Shown here piece by piece: positions 1 to 9,410 of a DNA stretch of 64,000 nucleotides. The notes under the pieces are model-generated. The model had not been told where the DNA came from. It made no database searches and saw only the letters and a list, made by a program, of their open reading frames with translations. Source of the stretch: Desulfovibrio inopinatus DSM 10711 (GTDB taxonomy: Bacteria > Desulfobacterota > Desulfovibrionia > Desulfovibrionales > Desulfovibrionaceae); contig NZ_AUBP01000026.1 of NCBI RefSeq assembly GCF_000429305.1, forward strand, positions 62,001-126,000, read 5' to 3'. Position numbers and translations under genes: made by a program. Within the stretch, counting starts at the first letter, position 1. Each line of letters starts with the position of its first letter.

Positions 1-1439
1 ATCATCTCTTCTGCGACGCGCCCCCCCAGCAAGACCTGAAGGTTGTTGAGCAGAAAGCTCTTGCTGTAATTATGTCGTTCATCCACGGGCAGTTGCTGCG
101 TTACACCCAACGCGCGACCACGCGGAATGATAGAAACCTTGTGAACAGGATCGGTTCCGGGAAGCAACATCGCCACTAACGCATGGCCGCCTTCATGGTA
201 GGCCGTCGTCGTTTTTTCTTCTTCACTCAAAATAACGCTACGGCGTTCCTTGCCCATCAAAACTTTGTCTTTTGCCGTCTCGAAATCCAGCATGACCACA
301 GCGTCACGACCAAGTTTGGCAGCAGCCAGCGCGGCTTCGTTGACAAGGTTCTCAAGGTCGGCTCCAGAAAAACCGGGAGTTCCCCGAGCGAGGACTTCCA
401 AATCTACTTCCCCGGCCAACGGTGTTTTCCGCGTGTGGACTTCAAGAATCTTCTTACGGCCGCGCAAGTCCGGCGTTGGTACAACGACCTGACGGTCAAA
501 ACGACCGGGACGTAAAAGAGCCGGGTCAAGAACATCCGGACGGTTGGTGGCGGCAATGAGAATGACGCCTTCGTTGGATTCAAAACCGTCCATCTCGACA
601 AGCAATTGGTTCAAAGTCTGTTCGCGTTCATCGTGTCCGCCTCCCAGCCCAGCTCCACGCTGCCGACCAACTGCATCGATTTCATCGATAAAGATAAGGC
701 ACGGTGCATTTTTTTTGCCCTGAACAAACAAGTCGCGCACACGGGCCGCACCAACACCAACAAACATTTCCACGAAATCCGAACCGGAAATGGAGAAGAA
801 GGGAACGCCAGCTTCCCCGGCAACAGCGCGGGCCAAGAGTGTTTTCCCTGTACCGGGCGACCCGACGAGCAACACCCCTTTCGGAATGCGACCGCCAAGC
901 CGGGTAAACTTCTTGGGTTCACTCAAGAACTCGACAATTTCCGAGAGTTCTTCTTTGGCTTCATCCACCCCTGCCACGTCTGCAAAGGTGACACGCGTTG
1001 TATCCTGTGAAATCATGCGCGCCCGAGATCGGCCAAACGACAAGGCTTTGCCTGATCCGTTCTGCATCTGGCGCATGAAGAAAATCCAAACCCCAATAAG
1101 CAGGAGCATCGGAAACCATGATACAAGGATTGTCATGTACCACGGTGATTCCTCCGCCGGCTCGGCCATAACCTGCACTTTGTTTTTGATGAGCTTGGAG
1201 ACAAGCGTAGGATCTTCCGGCGCATATGTGACAAAGCTCTCATCGTCGCTTGTCACACCATTGATACGCTGGCCGTGCATTTTCACAGCCGTAATTTTGC
1301 CGCTGTCAACCTTTTCGATAAAATCAGAATACGAAAGCTTGCGTTGCCCCTGCTGAGGCTGGTTGAAAAGATTGAAAAGAACGACCATGAGCAGGGAAAT
1401 GGCCGCCCACAGCATCAGGTTCTTGGCGAAGCTATTCAA
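1..1439 (-). CDS. ftsH: ATP-dependent zinc metalloprotease FtsH, 3' end outside window
   Basis: Membrane-anchored AAA+ protease that degrades misfolded membrane proteins and some short-lived regulators. About 479 residues are visible; the family usually has 610-680, so the C-terminal quarter lies beyond base 1. From the N-terminus there is a first membrane helix ([19 protein letters not shown]), a periplasmic segment, a second helix near residue 105, then the AAA domain with Walker A GSPGTGKT, Walker B IFIDEID and the second region of homology ending [17 protein letters not shown]. The zinc site HEGGH is encoded near 182-196. The start is TTG at 1439, chosen because GGAGG sits 8 bases upstream and no ATG gives the full first helix. 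Read by eye from the reverse strand; identity is very secure, the start slightly less so. Confidence 0.95.
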   Translation of the reverse strand, partial: MNSFAKNLMLWAAISLLMVVLFNLFNQPQQGQRKLSYSDFIEKVDSGKITAVKMHGQRINGVTSDDESFVTYAPEDPTLVSKLIKNKVQVMAEPAEESPWYMTILVSWFPMLLLIGVWIFFMRQMQNGSGKALSFGRSRARMISQDTTRVTFADVAGVDEAKEELSEIVEFLSEPKKFTRLGGRIPKGVLLVGSPGTGKTLLARAVAGEAGVPFFSISGSDFVEMFVGVGAARVRDLFVQGKKNAPCLIFIDEIDAVGRQRGAGLGGGHDEREQTLNQLLVEMDGFESNEGVILIAATNRPDVLDPALLRPGRFDRQVVVPTPDLRGRKKILEVHTRKTPLAGEVDLEVLARGTPGFSGADLENLVNEAALAAAKLGRDAVVMLDFETAKDKVLMGKERRSVILSEEEKTTTAYHEGGHALVAMLLPGTDPVHKVSIIPRGRALGVTQQLPVDERHNYSKSFLLNNLQVLLGGRVAEEM

Positions 1440-1594
1440 ACGGGAAACCTCCGTCGAAGTGTAAACAATTGGTTGCGTGCGAAGTACGTCATGTCAATTG
1501 AGACAGTGCAATCAAGCATGTCTATTTTTAGCAAGAAACCGGCGTGCATCACATTATCGTCCATCCTGGATACAAGGGGTAGGAAAAACACCTG

Positions 1595-1622
1595 TTGACC
1601 CCAGCCCGAAAATTGATATTTT
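1595..1622 (+). promoter_or_regulatory. candidate selC promoter
   Basis: A TTGACC box (1595-1600) and a TATTTT box (1617-1622) are separated by 16 bases. They are followed by a GC-rich stretch just before the tRNA at 1640, a layout typical of stable-RNA promoters. The match is moderate, so this is a prediction. Confidence 0.4.
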
Positions 1623-1639
1623 GAGCGCCCCACGCAAAT

Positions 1640-1733
1640 GGAAGCGTATCGTCACCGGTGTGGCGCCTGGACTTCAAATCCAGTGGACGGTCGAAAGGTC
1701 GTCGGTAGGTTCGACTCCTATACGCTTCCGCCA
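1640..1733 (+). tRNA. selC: tRNA-Sec (anticodon TCA)
   Basis: Selenocysteine tRNA that reads UGA. The fold can be drawn directly: an 8-bp acceptor stem (GGAAGCGT, 1640-1647, with ACGCTTCC, 1722-1729), discriminator G1730 and encoded CCA 1731-1733. The D stem has 6 bp with a 4-base loop. The anticodon stem CTGGA/TCCAG closes the loop CTTCAAA, with anticodon TCA at 1674-1676. A long variable arm (GACGGTC, GAAA loop, GGTCGTC) and a T arm GTAGG/CCTAT with loop TTCGACT follow. The 8-bp acceptor plus 5-bp T stem, the long D stem and the long variable arm are hallmarks of bacterial tRNA-Sec and exclude an ordinary suppressor. The last 16 bases overlap the 3' end of argH on the other strand. Confidence 0.97.
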
Positions 1734-3121
1734 CCATCTTCAAGAGCTTGAAGCCACATCTCGATATCCGATATTTGTTTTTCAACATTTTGATACGCCG
1801 TGCCTCCGGGAGTCGTCCGTCTGGCCACAGCGGTTTCATACGCTAAAATATCGGCCACGTCCTCATTAATGAGGTCACTGAATTCTGCGAGTTCTTCAAA
1901 CGGGAGCATTTCAATGCCGAGCCCCTTCTTCTCACAGTGTGCGACAACCGCACCGGTGACATGGTGTGCCTCACGAAAGGGCATCCCTTTGGTCACAAGG
2001 TAGTCGGCTAATTCCGTCGCATTAAGGAAACCGGCCTGCACTGCACGGCCCATGTTTTCCGGACGAAAAATCATGGCATGCATCATATCCGCCATAATCG
2101 AAACAGAAGCCGAGACGGTCGCATCGGCATCGAAAAATGGCTCTTTATCTTCCTGCATGTCCCGATTGTAGGCGAGAGGCAAGCCTTTGACCATAGTCAA
2201 CAGCGACATGAGGTCGCCATACACACGACCAGTTTTGCCCCGCATGAGTTCTGCCACATCAGGATTCTTTTTTTGCGGCATGATGCTTGATCCTGTAGCA
2301 AATGCATCAGGCAACGCAACATAGCCGAAATTCGGATTCGCCCACAGAATGATTTCTTCACATAATCGACTTAAATGCGCCATAATAACGCTGCCAACGA
2401 AAGTCGCTTCAAGCACATAATCACGATCAGAGACTGCGTCTAGGCTATTGGCGAAATGCGATTGAAATCCGACTTCAGCCGCAGTCATAGCCGGATCAAG
2501 TGCGTACGTCGTCCCGGCCAAAGCAGCCGCGCCCAATGGTGAAACTTCAACACGGGCCAAGGCATCCCCTGCACGGTCGAAATCTCGACGAAACATCTGG
2601 GCATAGGCCAAGAGATGGTGTCCGAGGCTGATAGGTTGAGCCGGTTGAAGGTGGGTATAGCCGGGAAGAATGGTGTGAACATGTTGCGATGCCCGATCAG
2701 CCAGCACCTTGACCAAACGAGACAGCAACAGACGCCATTGCCTGAGCCGAGACGAAACATACAGTCGAAAATCAAGATTGACCTGGTCATTTCGGCTGCG
2801 ACCGGTGTGCAGCTTGCGGCCGAGAGGACCAAGAAGTTCGGTCAACCGGTGTTCGATATTCATGTGAACATCTTCAAGATCATCACGCCAACTCAGCGCA
2901 CCGGACTCGATTTCTTGGAGAATCGTATCCAGTCCTTCACGAATCTTCTGCGCTTCGTCCGCTGTCAACACGCCTGCTTTGACGAGCATGGCAGCGTGTG
3001 CCTTCGATCCGGTAATGTCCTGTCTATAAAGGAGTCGGTCAAATCCGACCGACGCTGTATATGCCTCGACTTCAGCGGCCACGGATTCGGTAAAGCGGCC
3101 GCCCCACATTTTTTTCGTCAT
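1718..3121 (-). CDS. argH: argininosuccinate lyase
   Basis: Last step of arginine synthesis: splits argininosuccinate into arginine and fumarate in the cytoplasm. About 467 residues, normal for the family. The N-terminal KMWGGRF motif, [10 protein letters not shown], the [15 protein letters not shown] block and the fumarase/aspartase signature [12 protein letters not shown] are all present. The start is taken at ATG 3121 ([10 protein letters not shown]), matching usual ArgH N-termini; an upstream TTG at 3139 would add six residues. It lies downstream of argF and argG on the same strand. Its TAG stop (1718-1720) and last codons lie inside the acceptor end of selC on the opposite strand. Confidence 0.96.
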   Translation of the reverse strand: MTKKMWGGRFTESVAAEVEAYTASVGFDRLLYRQDITGSKAHAAMLVKAGVLTADEAQKIREGLDTILQEIESGALSWRDDLEDVHMNIEHRLTELLGPLGRKLHTGRSRNDQVNLDFRLYVSSRLRQWRLLLSRLVKVLADRASQHVHTILPGYTHLQPAQPISLGHHLLAYAQMFRRDFDRAGDALARVEVSPLGAAALAGTTYALDPAMTAAEVGFQSHFANSLDAVSDRDYVLEATFVGSVIMAHLSRLCEEIILWANPNFGYVALPDAFATGSSIMPQKKNPDVAELMRGKTGRVYGDLMSLLTMVKGLPLAYNRDMQEDKEPFFDADATVSASVSIMADMMHAMIFRPENMGRAVQAGFLNATELADYLVTKGMPFREAHHVTGAVVAHCEKKGLGIEMLPFEELAEFSDLINEDVADILAYETAVARRTTPGGTAYQNVEKQISDIEMWLQALEDGGGSV

Positions 3122-3222
3122 GTCCTTTTCCACGCTCAAAACCCAGTGGGTTCTGCTGGTGTTACTTCAACAGTATGTCATGTGCGGCCCGTATACAACA
3201 TCATGTGCAACCGTGGTATAGC

Positions 3223-3242
3223 CGGGGAGGTCGCCCTCCCCG
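3223..3242 (-). terminator. hairpin between argG and argH
   Basis: An 8-bp GC stem (CGGGGAGG with CCTCCCCG) closes a 4-base loop in the 150-base gap between argG and argH. There is no T run after it on the minus strand, so it may be an attenuating or processing hairpin rather than a full terminator. Confidence 0.4.
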
Positions 3243-3292
3243 ATTTCCGGTTATTCCGCCTGGAATCCACCGGTTACATCTCATCGTTCAAA

Positions 3293-4489
3293 TTATTTGC
3301 CGCTCTTATATCCGCGAAGTCGCAGACCATTGAGCCGGATAAATCCAGCAGCATCAGCCTGATTATAGACATCATCGGCTTCAAACGTGCTCAATTTTTC
3401 ATCATACAGCGAATACGGCGATTTACGACCAAGCGGAATAGCATTGCCTTTGTAGAGCTTGACGCGCACTGTTCCGGTCACACGTTTCTGGGTCGCGTCA
3501 ATAAACGCTTGCAGTGATTCACGCTCAGGCGAGAACCAGTACCCATTGTATATCATCGAGGCGTACTTGGGAATGAGGCTATCACGCAAGTGCAAGGTTT
3601 CTCGATCCAGCGTCAAGCCTTCCAAATCACGGTGAGCAGCATGAATGATAGCACCGCCTGGAGTCTCATACACTCCGCGCGACTTCATGCCGACAAACCG
3701 GTTTTCGACCATGTCGAGACGTCCCACACCATGCTTGCCGCCCAGCGTGTTCAGTTTTTTGATAAGGCTGGCCGGGCTCAAGCGTTCACCATTGACGGCA
3801 ACAGGATCACCAGCTTCAAATTCGATTTCAATAATTTCCGGGGTATTCGGAGCATCTTCCACAGGAACACACAACAAGTGACATCCTGCTTTGGGTTCAC
3901 TCCAAGGGTCTTCCAATTCGCTGCCTTCAAAGCTCAAATGCAACAGATTGCGGTCCATGCTGTACGGCTTCTCTTTCGTCACAGGAACGGGAATACCGTT
4001 TTCTTTGGCAAAATTGATCAAGTCCGTGCGCGACTTGAAATCCCACTCGCGCCACGGCGCAATGGTAGCAAGATCCGGAGCCAACGCCATCGTGCTCAAC
4101 TCGAAACGGACTTGGTCGTTGCCTTTGCCTGTCGCGCCATGCGCAACGGCCTGAGCGCCTTCTGCACGAGCGATATCGACAAGGCGTTTGGCGATAAGCG
4201 GCCGGGCAATAGAGGTGCCGAGCATGTAGCGCCCTTCATAAATTGCCGCAGCCCGCAGCATGGGGAAAATAAAATCTTTGGCGAACTCTTCGCGCAAATC
4301 GTCTATATAAACTTTCGAAGCTCCGGTACGGGTGGCTTTTTCGTCAAGGCCATCCAGTTCTTCTTCTTGTCCGAGGTCAGCTGTCAGCGTAATGACCTCG
4401 CAATTATATGTTTTGGCAATCCACTTCAGGATGACCGAAGTGTCCAAGCCACCGGAATAGGCCAGAACTACTTTATTGATATCGCTCAT
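3293..4489 (-). CDS. argG: argininosuccinate synthase
   Basis: Joins citrulline and aspartate, with ATP, to make argininosuccinate (arginine pathway). 398 residues, the usual length. The PP-loop ATP-binding motif [10 protein letters not shown] lies at residues 10-19; [14 protein letters not shown] and the substrate-binding block around YSMDRNLLH are also present. Starts at ATG 4489, 42 bases after the argF stop, and precedes argH, which suggests one arginine transcript. Confidence 0.97.
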   Translation of the reverse strand: MSDINKVVLAYSGGLDTSVILKWIAKTYNCEVITLTADLGQEEELDGLDEKATRTGASKVYIDDLREEFAKDFIFPMLRAAAIYEGRYMLGTSIARPLIAKRLVDIARAEGAQAVAHGATGKGNDQVRFELSTMALAPDLATIAPWREWDFKSRTDLINFAKENGIPVPVTKEKPYSMDRNLLHLSFEGSELEDPWSEPKAGCHLLCVPVEDAPNTPEIIEIEFEAGDPVAVNGERLSPASLIKKLNTLGGKHGVGRLDMVENRFVGMKSRGVYETPGGAIIHAAHRDLEGLTLDRETLHLRDSLIPKYASMIYNGYWFSPERESLQAFIDATQKRVTGTVRVKLYKGNAIPLGRKSPYSLYDEKLSTFEADDVYNQADAAGFIRLNGLRLRGYKSGK

Positions 4490-4531
4490 GGTACGTTGTC
4501 CTCAAAGACGAAGTATCGGGTTGACAGTTCA

Positions 4532-5506
4532 CTAAAACGCCACATGCGGTCCAAGATGACCAATGGGGTTAATGCGTGCCGGTACGGGATAGATACTGTA
4601 ATCGACGTTGCCAAACACCCATTCCAAAATAGCCTTTTGCATGTGTAAACGATTTTCGGCTTGATCCCAAACGATGGACCGTTCTCCTTCAAGCACCTCT
4701 TCACTGACTTCCTCGCCACGGTGGGCTGGCAGGCAATGCAGCACCTTGCACTCAGGCTTGGCATGTTTGAGCAGTTCTTCGGTCACCTGATACGGCGCAA
4801 AAATACGTTCACGTTTCTTTTGCTCAGCTTCCTGTCCCATGGATGCCCACACGTCGGTGTAGACGAAATCGGCGTCTTCCACCCCTTCGACCGGATCATG
4901 TGTCATGTAAATCTTAGCCCCGCTTTTTAAAGCAAGGTCGATAACATTCGTATCGGGATTGTAACCTTCTGGGAAGGACAGAAACAGTTCAAATGGGAAA
5001 TATATTGCCGCATTGATGAGTGACTGAGCAACATTATTACCATCCCCCACCCAGGCAACACGCGTTTTATCCAGTCCCGGACCATGCTCTTTCATTGTCA
5101 GAATATCGCTCATAATCTGGCATGGATGAAAGCTGTCGGACAACGCATTGACAACAGGAATGTCCGAATACAGGCGCATTTCTTCCAAATTGGAATGGGC
5201 AAACGTCCGCACGACCAAACCATCGACATACCGCGACAAGACGCGGGTGGCATCTTTAATCGGCTCATCACGACCAAGTTGCGACTCGGCTGGCGTCATG
5301 AAAATAGTTTGTCCGCCCAGATGGCGTATCGCCACATCAAAGGATATCCGTGTCCTGGTCGAGGCTTTCTCGAAGATGAGTACAATTGTTTTCCCGGCAA
5401 GGAGGTCGCTTCTATAATCGACCTTCTTCATTTCTTCGGCACGGGCGAGCACGCCGAAGGCCTGCGAATACGGAATATCCTGCACGGTGAGAAAATGTTT
5501 CAGCAT
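4532..5506 (-). CDS. argF: ornithine carbamoyltransferase
   Basis: Makes citrulline from ornithine and carbamoyl phosphate. 324 residues. The carbamoyl-phosphate site KASTRTR lies near residue 48; also seen are HPCQ, DGNNVAQSL and the catalytic HCLPAHRGEEV near residue 260. First gene of the argF-argG-argH series; a GAAGGG ribosome site precedes ATG 5506. It lies 227 bases downstream of an amino acid ABC importer on the same strand, which may or may not share control. Confidence 0.96.
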   Translation of the reverse strand: MLKHFLTVQDIPYSQAFGVLARAEEMKKVDYRSDLLAGKTIVLIFEKASTRTRISFDVAIRHLGGQTIFMTPAESQLGRDEPIKDATRVLSRYVDGLVVRTFAHSNLEEMRLYSDIPVVNALSDSFHPCQIMSDILTMKEHGPGLDKTRVAWVGDGNNVAQSLINAAIYFPFELFLSFPEGYNPDTNVIDLALKSGAKIYMTHDPVEGVEDADFVYTDVWASMGQEAEQKKRERIFAPYQVTEELLKHAKPECKVLHCLPAHRGEEVSEEVLEGERSIVWDQAENRLHMQKAILEWVFGNVDYSIYPVPARINPIGHLGPHVAF

Positions 5507-5680
5507 GGTTGTTGCCCTTCGATGTCATAGGAGAAAAGAGTTCAGGTAAAGAAAAAAATGGCTCCTGTCAAAGCGCCATGGAGCAATAGCAATACATATC
5601 CTGATCGGAAAAAAACGTCACCGCAAAAAGAGAAGGGAAAAGAAGACGAGTTTCATGCAAAGAGATGTACTAGCACATGA

Positions 5681-5714
5681 ACCGCTCCCGGCCACTGCCA
5701 GGGCCAGGAACGGT
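5681..5714 (-). terminator. hairpin after amino acid ABC operon
   Basis: A 13-bp stem, including some G-T pairs (5681-5693 with 5702-5714), lies just past the stop of the ATPase gene, between it and argF. No clear T run follows, so terminator function is likely but not certain. Confidence 0.5.
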
Positions 5715-5733
5715 AAGTACGAGAGCGATATCG

Positions 5734-6474
5734 TTACAGAATCTGTTCAAGAAACTTCTGCGTACGCGGATTTTTGGGTGCCGTATAAAATTCTTCCGGC
5801 GTGGCAATTTCCAGGATTTGCCCACCATCCATAAATACAATGCGGTCAGCAACTTCGCGGGCAAAGCCCATTTCATGCGTTACAACGACCATCGTCATGC
5901 CCTCACGGGCAAGCGTCACCATAACATCAAGCACTTCCCCGATCATTTCCGGGTCTAGAGCCGATGTCGGTTCGTCGAACAGCATAATCTTCGGACTCAT
6001 CGCCAACGCCCGCGCAATGGCAACGCGCTGCTGCTGTCCACCGGAAAGCATGGTCGGATAGACATCAGCCTTCTCGCGAATGCCAACCTTATCGAGGAGC
6101 TTGTAGGCCATTTCTTCGGCAGTGGCGCGCGGCATCTTTTTGAGCTTCATCGGAGCCAAGGTCAAATTCTGCAGCACGGTTTTATGGGGAAACAGGTTGA
6201 AACTTTGAAAAACCATGCCGAGTTCCATGCGAATTTTATTGATATCATTCGCCGGGTTATCGAGGTCAAAGCCATCAACAACAATTTTTCCTGAAGAAAT
6301 GTCTTCAAGGCGGTTGATTGAGCGCAACAGCGTACTTTTTCCCGAACCACTCGGCCCAATAATGACAACTTTTTCCCCACTGTCGATATTGAGACTCACG
6401 TCTTTCAACGCCGCGACGGTATCGAAATACTTACAGACATTTTCAATGGTAATAATATAATTAGGCTTTGACAT
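5734..6474 (-). CDS. polar amino acid ABC transporter, ATP-binding protein
   Basis: Cytoplasmic ATPase of a PAAT-type amino acid importer (GlnQ/HisP family). 246 residues. Walker [10 protein letters not shown] near residue 39, Q-loop [11 protein letters not shown], signature [15 protein letters not shown], Walker [14 protein letters not shown] and the H-loop VVTHEMGFA are all intact. Its start overlaps the permease gene by 14 bases, so the two are translationally coupled. The substrate cannot be read from the sequence; arginine, ornithine or glutamine is possible given the neighbouring arg genes, but that is inference. Confidence 0.94.
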   Translation of the reverse strand: MSKPNYIITIENVCKYFDTVAALKDVSLNIDSGEKVVIIGPSGSGKSTLLRSINRLEDISSGKIVVDGFDLDNPANDINKIRMELGMVFQSFNLFPHKTVLQNLTLAPMKLKKMPRATAEEMAYKLLDKVGIREKADVYPTMLSGGQQQRVAIARALAMSPKIMLFDEPTSALDPEMIGEVLDVMVTLAREGMTMVVVTHEMGFAREVADRIVFMDGGQILEIATPEEFYTAPKNPRTQKFLEQIL

Positions 6475-7246
6475 GACGGCTCAGCCTCTCTTCCATCGTG
6501 CTGACGAGCTTGGACAACACCAGCGTGATAAGCAAATACACCAACGCCACCATGGTGTACGTATCAAAATACAAAAAGGTCGTGGAGGCGAATTCACGGC
6601 CGCGGCGCAACAAGTCGGCAATCCCCAAAATTGAGATGAGTGACGAGTCTTTGAGCAGCATGATGAATTCGTTACCGATGGGCGGCAAAATAATACGCCA
6701 AGCCTGTGGTAAAATGACGTACATCATCGTTTGGGTTCGGTTAAAACCCAACGATCGGGCAGCCTCAGTTTGTCCCTTGTTGATGGACTTAATGCCTGCA
6801 CGAAAAATTTCCGCCATATAGGCCCCATAGCAGACACTCATGGCAATAACGGCAGCTGGAATGCCGTCGACCCGCAAGAACTGGCCCATGGCGTAATACA
6901 GGTAGAACAGCTGAACAAGCAGCGGAACCCCGCGCACCACTTCAACATACGTTGAAGCAATGAGGTTAATCCAATAATTTCGTGAAATGCGACCAAGCCC
7001 GGCAATAAACCCGAAACACAACGCCAAGACCATAGAATAGATCGTAACTTTGAAGGTAACGAGAATGCCGTCCGGTAAAAACATGAGCAGATCGGCGTAC
7101 GGGTCAGGCTTGGTAACGACGAGGTAGATAAGAATGGCTATGGCGCCAACAAAGGAAATTCTCCAGGCAGAAACGAGTCCCTTGTCTCCCTTTTTGGGAA
7201 TGGCGGGGCCATCATGATATTCAATGGGGGCATTTTCCTCAGACAT
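6461..7246 (-). CDS. polar amino acid ABC transporter, permease
   Basis: Inner-membrane permease of the HisM/GlnP type, 261 residues, with about five or six hydrophobic helices starting near residue 27. The EAA loop that docks the ATPase is visible as [14 protein letters not shown] near residue 160. It sits between the binding-protein gene and the ATPase gene in the usual order. A hairpin with T runs lies upstream (7284-7313), probably lowering its expression relative to the binding protein. Confidence 0.93.
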   Translation of the reverse strand: MSEENAPIEYHDGPAIPKKGDKGLVSAWRISFVGAIAILIYLVVTKPDPYADLLMFLPDGILVTFKVTIYSMVLALCFGFIAGLGRISRNYWINLIASTYVEVVRGVPLLVQLFYLYYAMGQFLRVDGIPAAVIAMSVCYGAYMAEIFRAGIKSINKGQTEAARSLGFNRTQTMMYVILPQAWRIILPPIGNEFIMLLKDSSLISILGIADLLRRGREFASTTFLYFDTYTMVALVYLLITLVLSKLVSTMEERLSRHVKA

Positions 7247-7283
7247 GGATACTTCGCGCTCTCAGGCGGGCAAAACAAAAAAA

Positions 7284-7313
7284 TGCCGGCGACCGGCCCA
7301 ATCGGCCGCCGAC
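7284..7313 (-). terminator. intra-operon terminator or attenuator
   Basis: A GC-rich imperfect hairpin (GGCGGCC against GGCCGGTCGCC on the minus strand) is followed by a run of seven Ts. It lies between the binding-protein gene and the permease gene, a common way to make more binding protein than membrane components. Confidence 0.7.
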
Positions 7314-7336
7314 AAAAAAGGCAAAACGTATGGACG

Positions 7337-8080
7337 TTATTTGCCGATCCATTTTTCAATGAGCTTCTTGTCGATGCCCTTTTCTTGGACGGCTTTGATA
7401 CCCTTGTTGATAAGATCGAGCACTTCCGTGTCGCCTTTTTTCACCGCGACACCATAGTATTCAATATCACCAGTTTCGATAACAGCGGCAATGACGAACT
7501 TATCTTTATATTTTTCGGTCTGCAGTGCATAGTTGGCGGCAACTGGATCGTCGCACACAACGCCGTCGATACGGCCATTGTACATATCTTCGAATGCGAG
7601 ACCGACTTCATCGTAGGATTTGTCTTTGATGCCTTCGGCATTTTTGACGGCAAAATGTCCGGTAGTGGAAATCTGCGCGCCCAAGGTTTTGCCCTTCATG
7701 TCTTCAAGCCCGTGAACGTCCTTGGCAACCTCTACAGGCACAACCAACGCCTGGCGAACTTTAAAGTAGGGAACAGAGAAGTCCATGGCTTTTTTGCGTT
7801 CTTCCGTAATGGAAACAGAAGAGCAAATGGCATCGTATTTGCCAGTACCCAAACCAGCGAAAATACCGTCCCACGCAACAGCTTCAAATTTAGGTTCAAA
7901 CCCGGCGAGCTTACCGGCTTCGGTCATGTAATCAATGGCAAAGCCGACGATCTGTTTATTGGCATCGACAAATTCCATCGGAGGCCAGGTGGCATCCGTG
8001 GCAAAGGTGATAACACGGGCGAATGCCGGCTGAGACAATAGAGCAAGAAAGACAAACGAGAAGAGTAATTTCTTCAACAT
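7337..8080 (-). CDS. periplasmic polar amino acid-binding protein
   Basis: Extracytoplasmic solute-binding protein family 3, 247 residues. A signal peptide (MLKKLLFSFVFLALLSQPAFA) is followed by the family start VITFATDATWPPMEFVD and the conserved FDAICSSVSITEERKKAMDFS block near residue 85. First gene of the importer; a strong AGGAGG site lies 6 bases before ATG 8080. Ligand specificity is not readable. It lies divergently from the EamA gene across about 265 bases that must hold its promoter. Confidence 0.94.
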   Translation of the reverse strand: MLKKLLFSFVFLALLSQPAFARVITFATDATWPPMEFVDANKQIVGFAIDYMTEAGKLAGFEPKFEAVAWDGIFAGLGTGKYDAICSSVSITEERKKAMDFSVPYFKVRQALVVPVEVAKDVHGLEDMKGKTLGAQISTTGHFAVKNAEGIKDKSYDEVGLAFEDMYNGRIDGVVCDDPVAANYALQTEKYKDKFVIAAVIETGDIEYYGVAVKKGDTEVLDLINKGIKAVQEKGIDKKLIEKWIGK

Positions 8081-8345
8081 AATAACCTCCTAAAGGAAAA
8101 TAAAAACCAGGCACACAAAAAGGCTGTCAATAAATACCTTTACGTATGCGTCACAGTTTTGCAGTGACCATAATTGTCAAAAACACTGATTAATAGATCG
8201 AACCCACTAAAAAGACAAGCCGCTTTCTTTGGTATCAGAAAGATTCCTTGTAAAGAACCATGTCTTGCCAATAGTCCACAAACATGGAATGCGTTCTTCT
8301 TTTCCCAAATGAGATACGCACCCTTTCAGACATGGAATTGACGAC

Positions 8346-9245
8346 ATGAAATCGAACGCACTTCGTGCTGACATCCTGCTTTTCATCACCGCTGCTATAT
8401 GGGGAGTCGCGTTTGTTGCTCAACGCGTTGGAATGGATAACGTCGGCCCGTTTACATTTAACGGTGTCCGCTTCGCGTTAGGCGGCCTTGTCCTCCTCCC
8501 TCTGGCCCTCAAACGTTCGAATCTCCCTCCTCTGCCCCATACTTTGGAAAAAAAACGTATTTCCTTATGGCTGGCCAGCATACTTGCCGGAGTGTTTCTG
8601 TTTGGCGGGGCATCGCTGCAACAGGTCGGGTTATTGTATACAACGGCTGGTAAAGCCGGTTTTATTACCGGTCTTTATGTCGTTCTTGTCCCGATAGGCG
8701 CGTTTATCTTCAGCAAAGCCAAGCCCGGCCCCGGAGCTGTCGCTGGCGCAGGGTTGGCTGCCCTCGGTCTCTATTTTCTCAGTATGAATGAATCGTTCTC
8801 CCTCGCTTTTGGGGATCTGCTTGAACTCATGTGTGCCGTTCTTTTTGCCGGCCATGTGCTGATCATCGGCCGACTGGCTCCCATGGTCGATCCACTCCGA
8901 CTGGCTGTAGGCCAATACATGGTCTGTGCCCTGCTGAACCTGCTTGTTGCGGGATGTGTTGAACCTTTGGCTTCGCAAGACATTCTTGCCGCAGCAATTC
9001 CCATTGCGTATGGCGGCATCATGTCGGTCGGGATCGCGTACACTCTCCAGGTCGTTGCCCAACAGCACGCCAAAGAAAGCCATGCTGCCATTATTTTGAG
9101 CCTGGAGTCTGTTTTTGCTGCGCTCGCTGGTGCAATTATTCTCCATGAATCGCTTGGTCTTCGAGAACTTCTTGGCTGTAGCCTCATGTTCGCCGGCTTT
9201 CTTGTGTCTCAACTATGGATCAAACGTAACGAAGCCCAAACATGA
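8346..9245 (+). CDS. EamA/DMT-family transporter
   Basis: Inner-membrane drug/metabolite transporter, 299 residues with about ten hydrophobic helices in two repeats, each beginning with an EamA-like half (AAIWGVAFVAQR near residue 17; LLELMCAVLFAGHVLIIGRL near 160). LESVFAALAGAIILHE near residue 255 is the typical end of the second repeat. The substrate is unknown; relatives export amino acids or other small metabolites. Transcribed away from the amino acid importer. Confidence 0.9.
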   Translation: MKSNALRADILLFITAAIWGVAFVAQRVGMDNVGPFTFNGVRFALGGLVLLPLALKRSNLPPLPHTLEKKRISLWLASILAGVFLFGGASLQQVGLLYTTAGKAGFITGLYVVLVPIGAFIFSKAKPGPGAVAGAGLAALGLYFLSMNESFSLAFGDLLELMCAVLFAGHVLIIGRLAPMVDPLRLAVGQYMVCALLNLLVAGCVEPLASQDILAAAIPIAYGGIMSVGIAYTLQVVAQQHAKESHAAIILSLESVFAALAGAIILHESLGLRELLGCSLMFAGFLVSQLWIKRNEAQT

Positions 9246-9336
9246 GTCACATACAAGAGGAACAGTGTTTGGAGAATGGAGAAGAGAAAAAAACGTAATA
9301 CAGCTACATTCGTTTTTTGACGAAAAAAAGAGGAAA

Positions 9337-9376
9337 GGAGAAATATCCCCACTATGCAAGATGGCGATATTTCTCC
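9337..9376. terminator. bidirectional terminator between convergent genes
   Basis: An 11-bp stem (GGAGAAATATC with GATATTTCTCC) has an 18-base loop. On the minus strand it is followed by TTTCCTCTTTTTTTC; on the plus strand by TTTATTA. It lies between the convergent EamA and M16 genes. Confidence 0.7.
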
Positions 9377-9410
9377 TTTATTACATTGCGTTGTCAAAAA
9401 AGCATATAAC

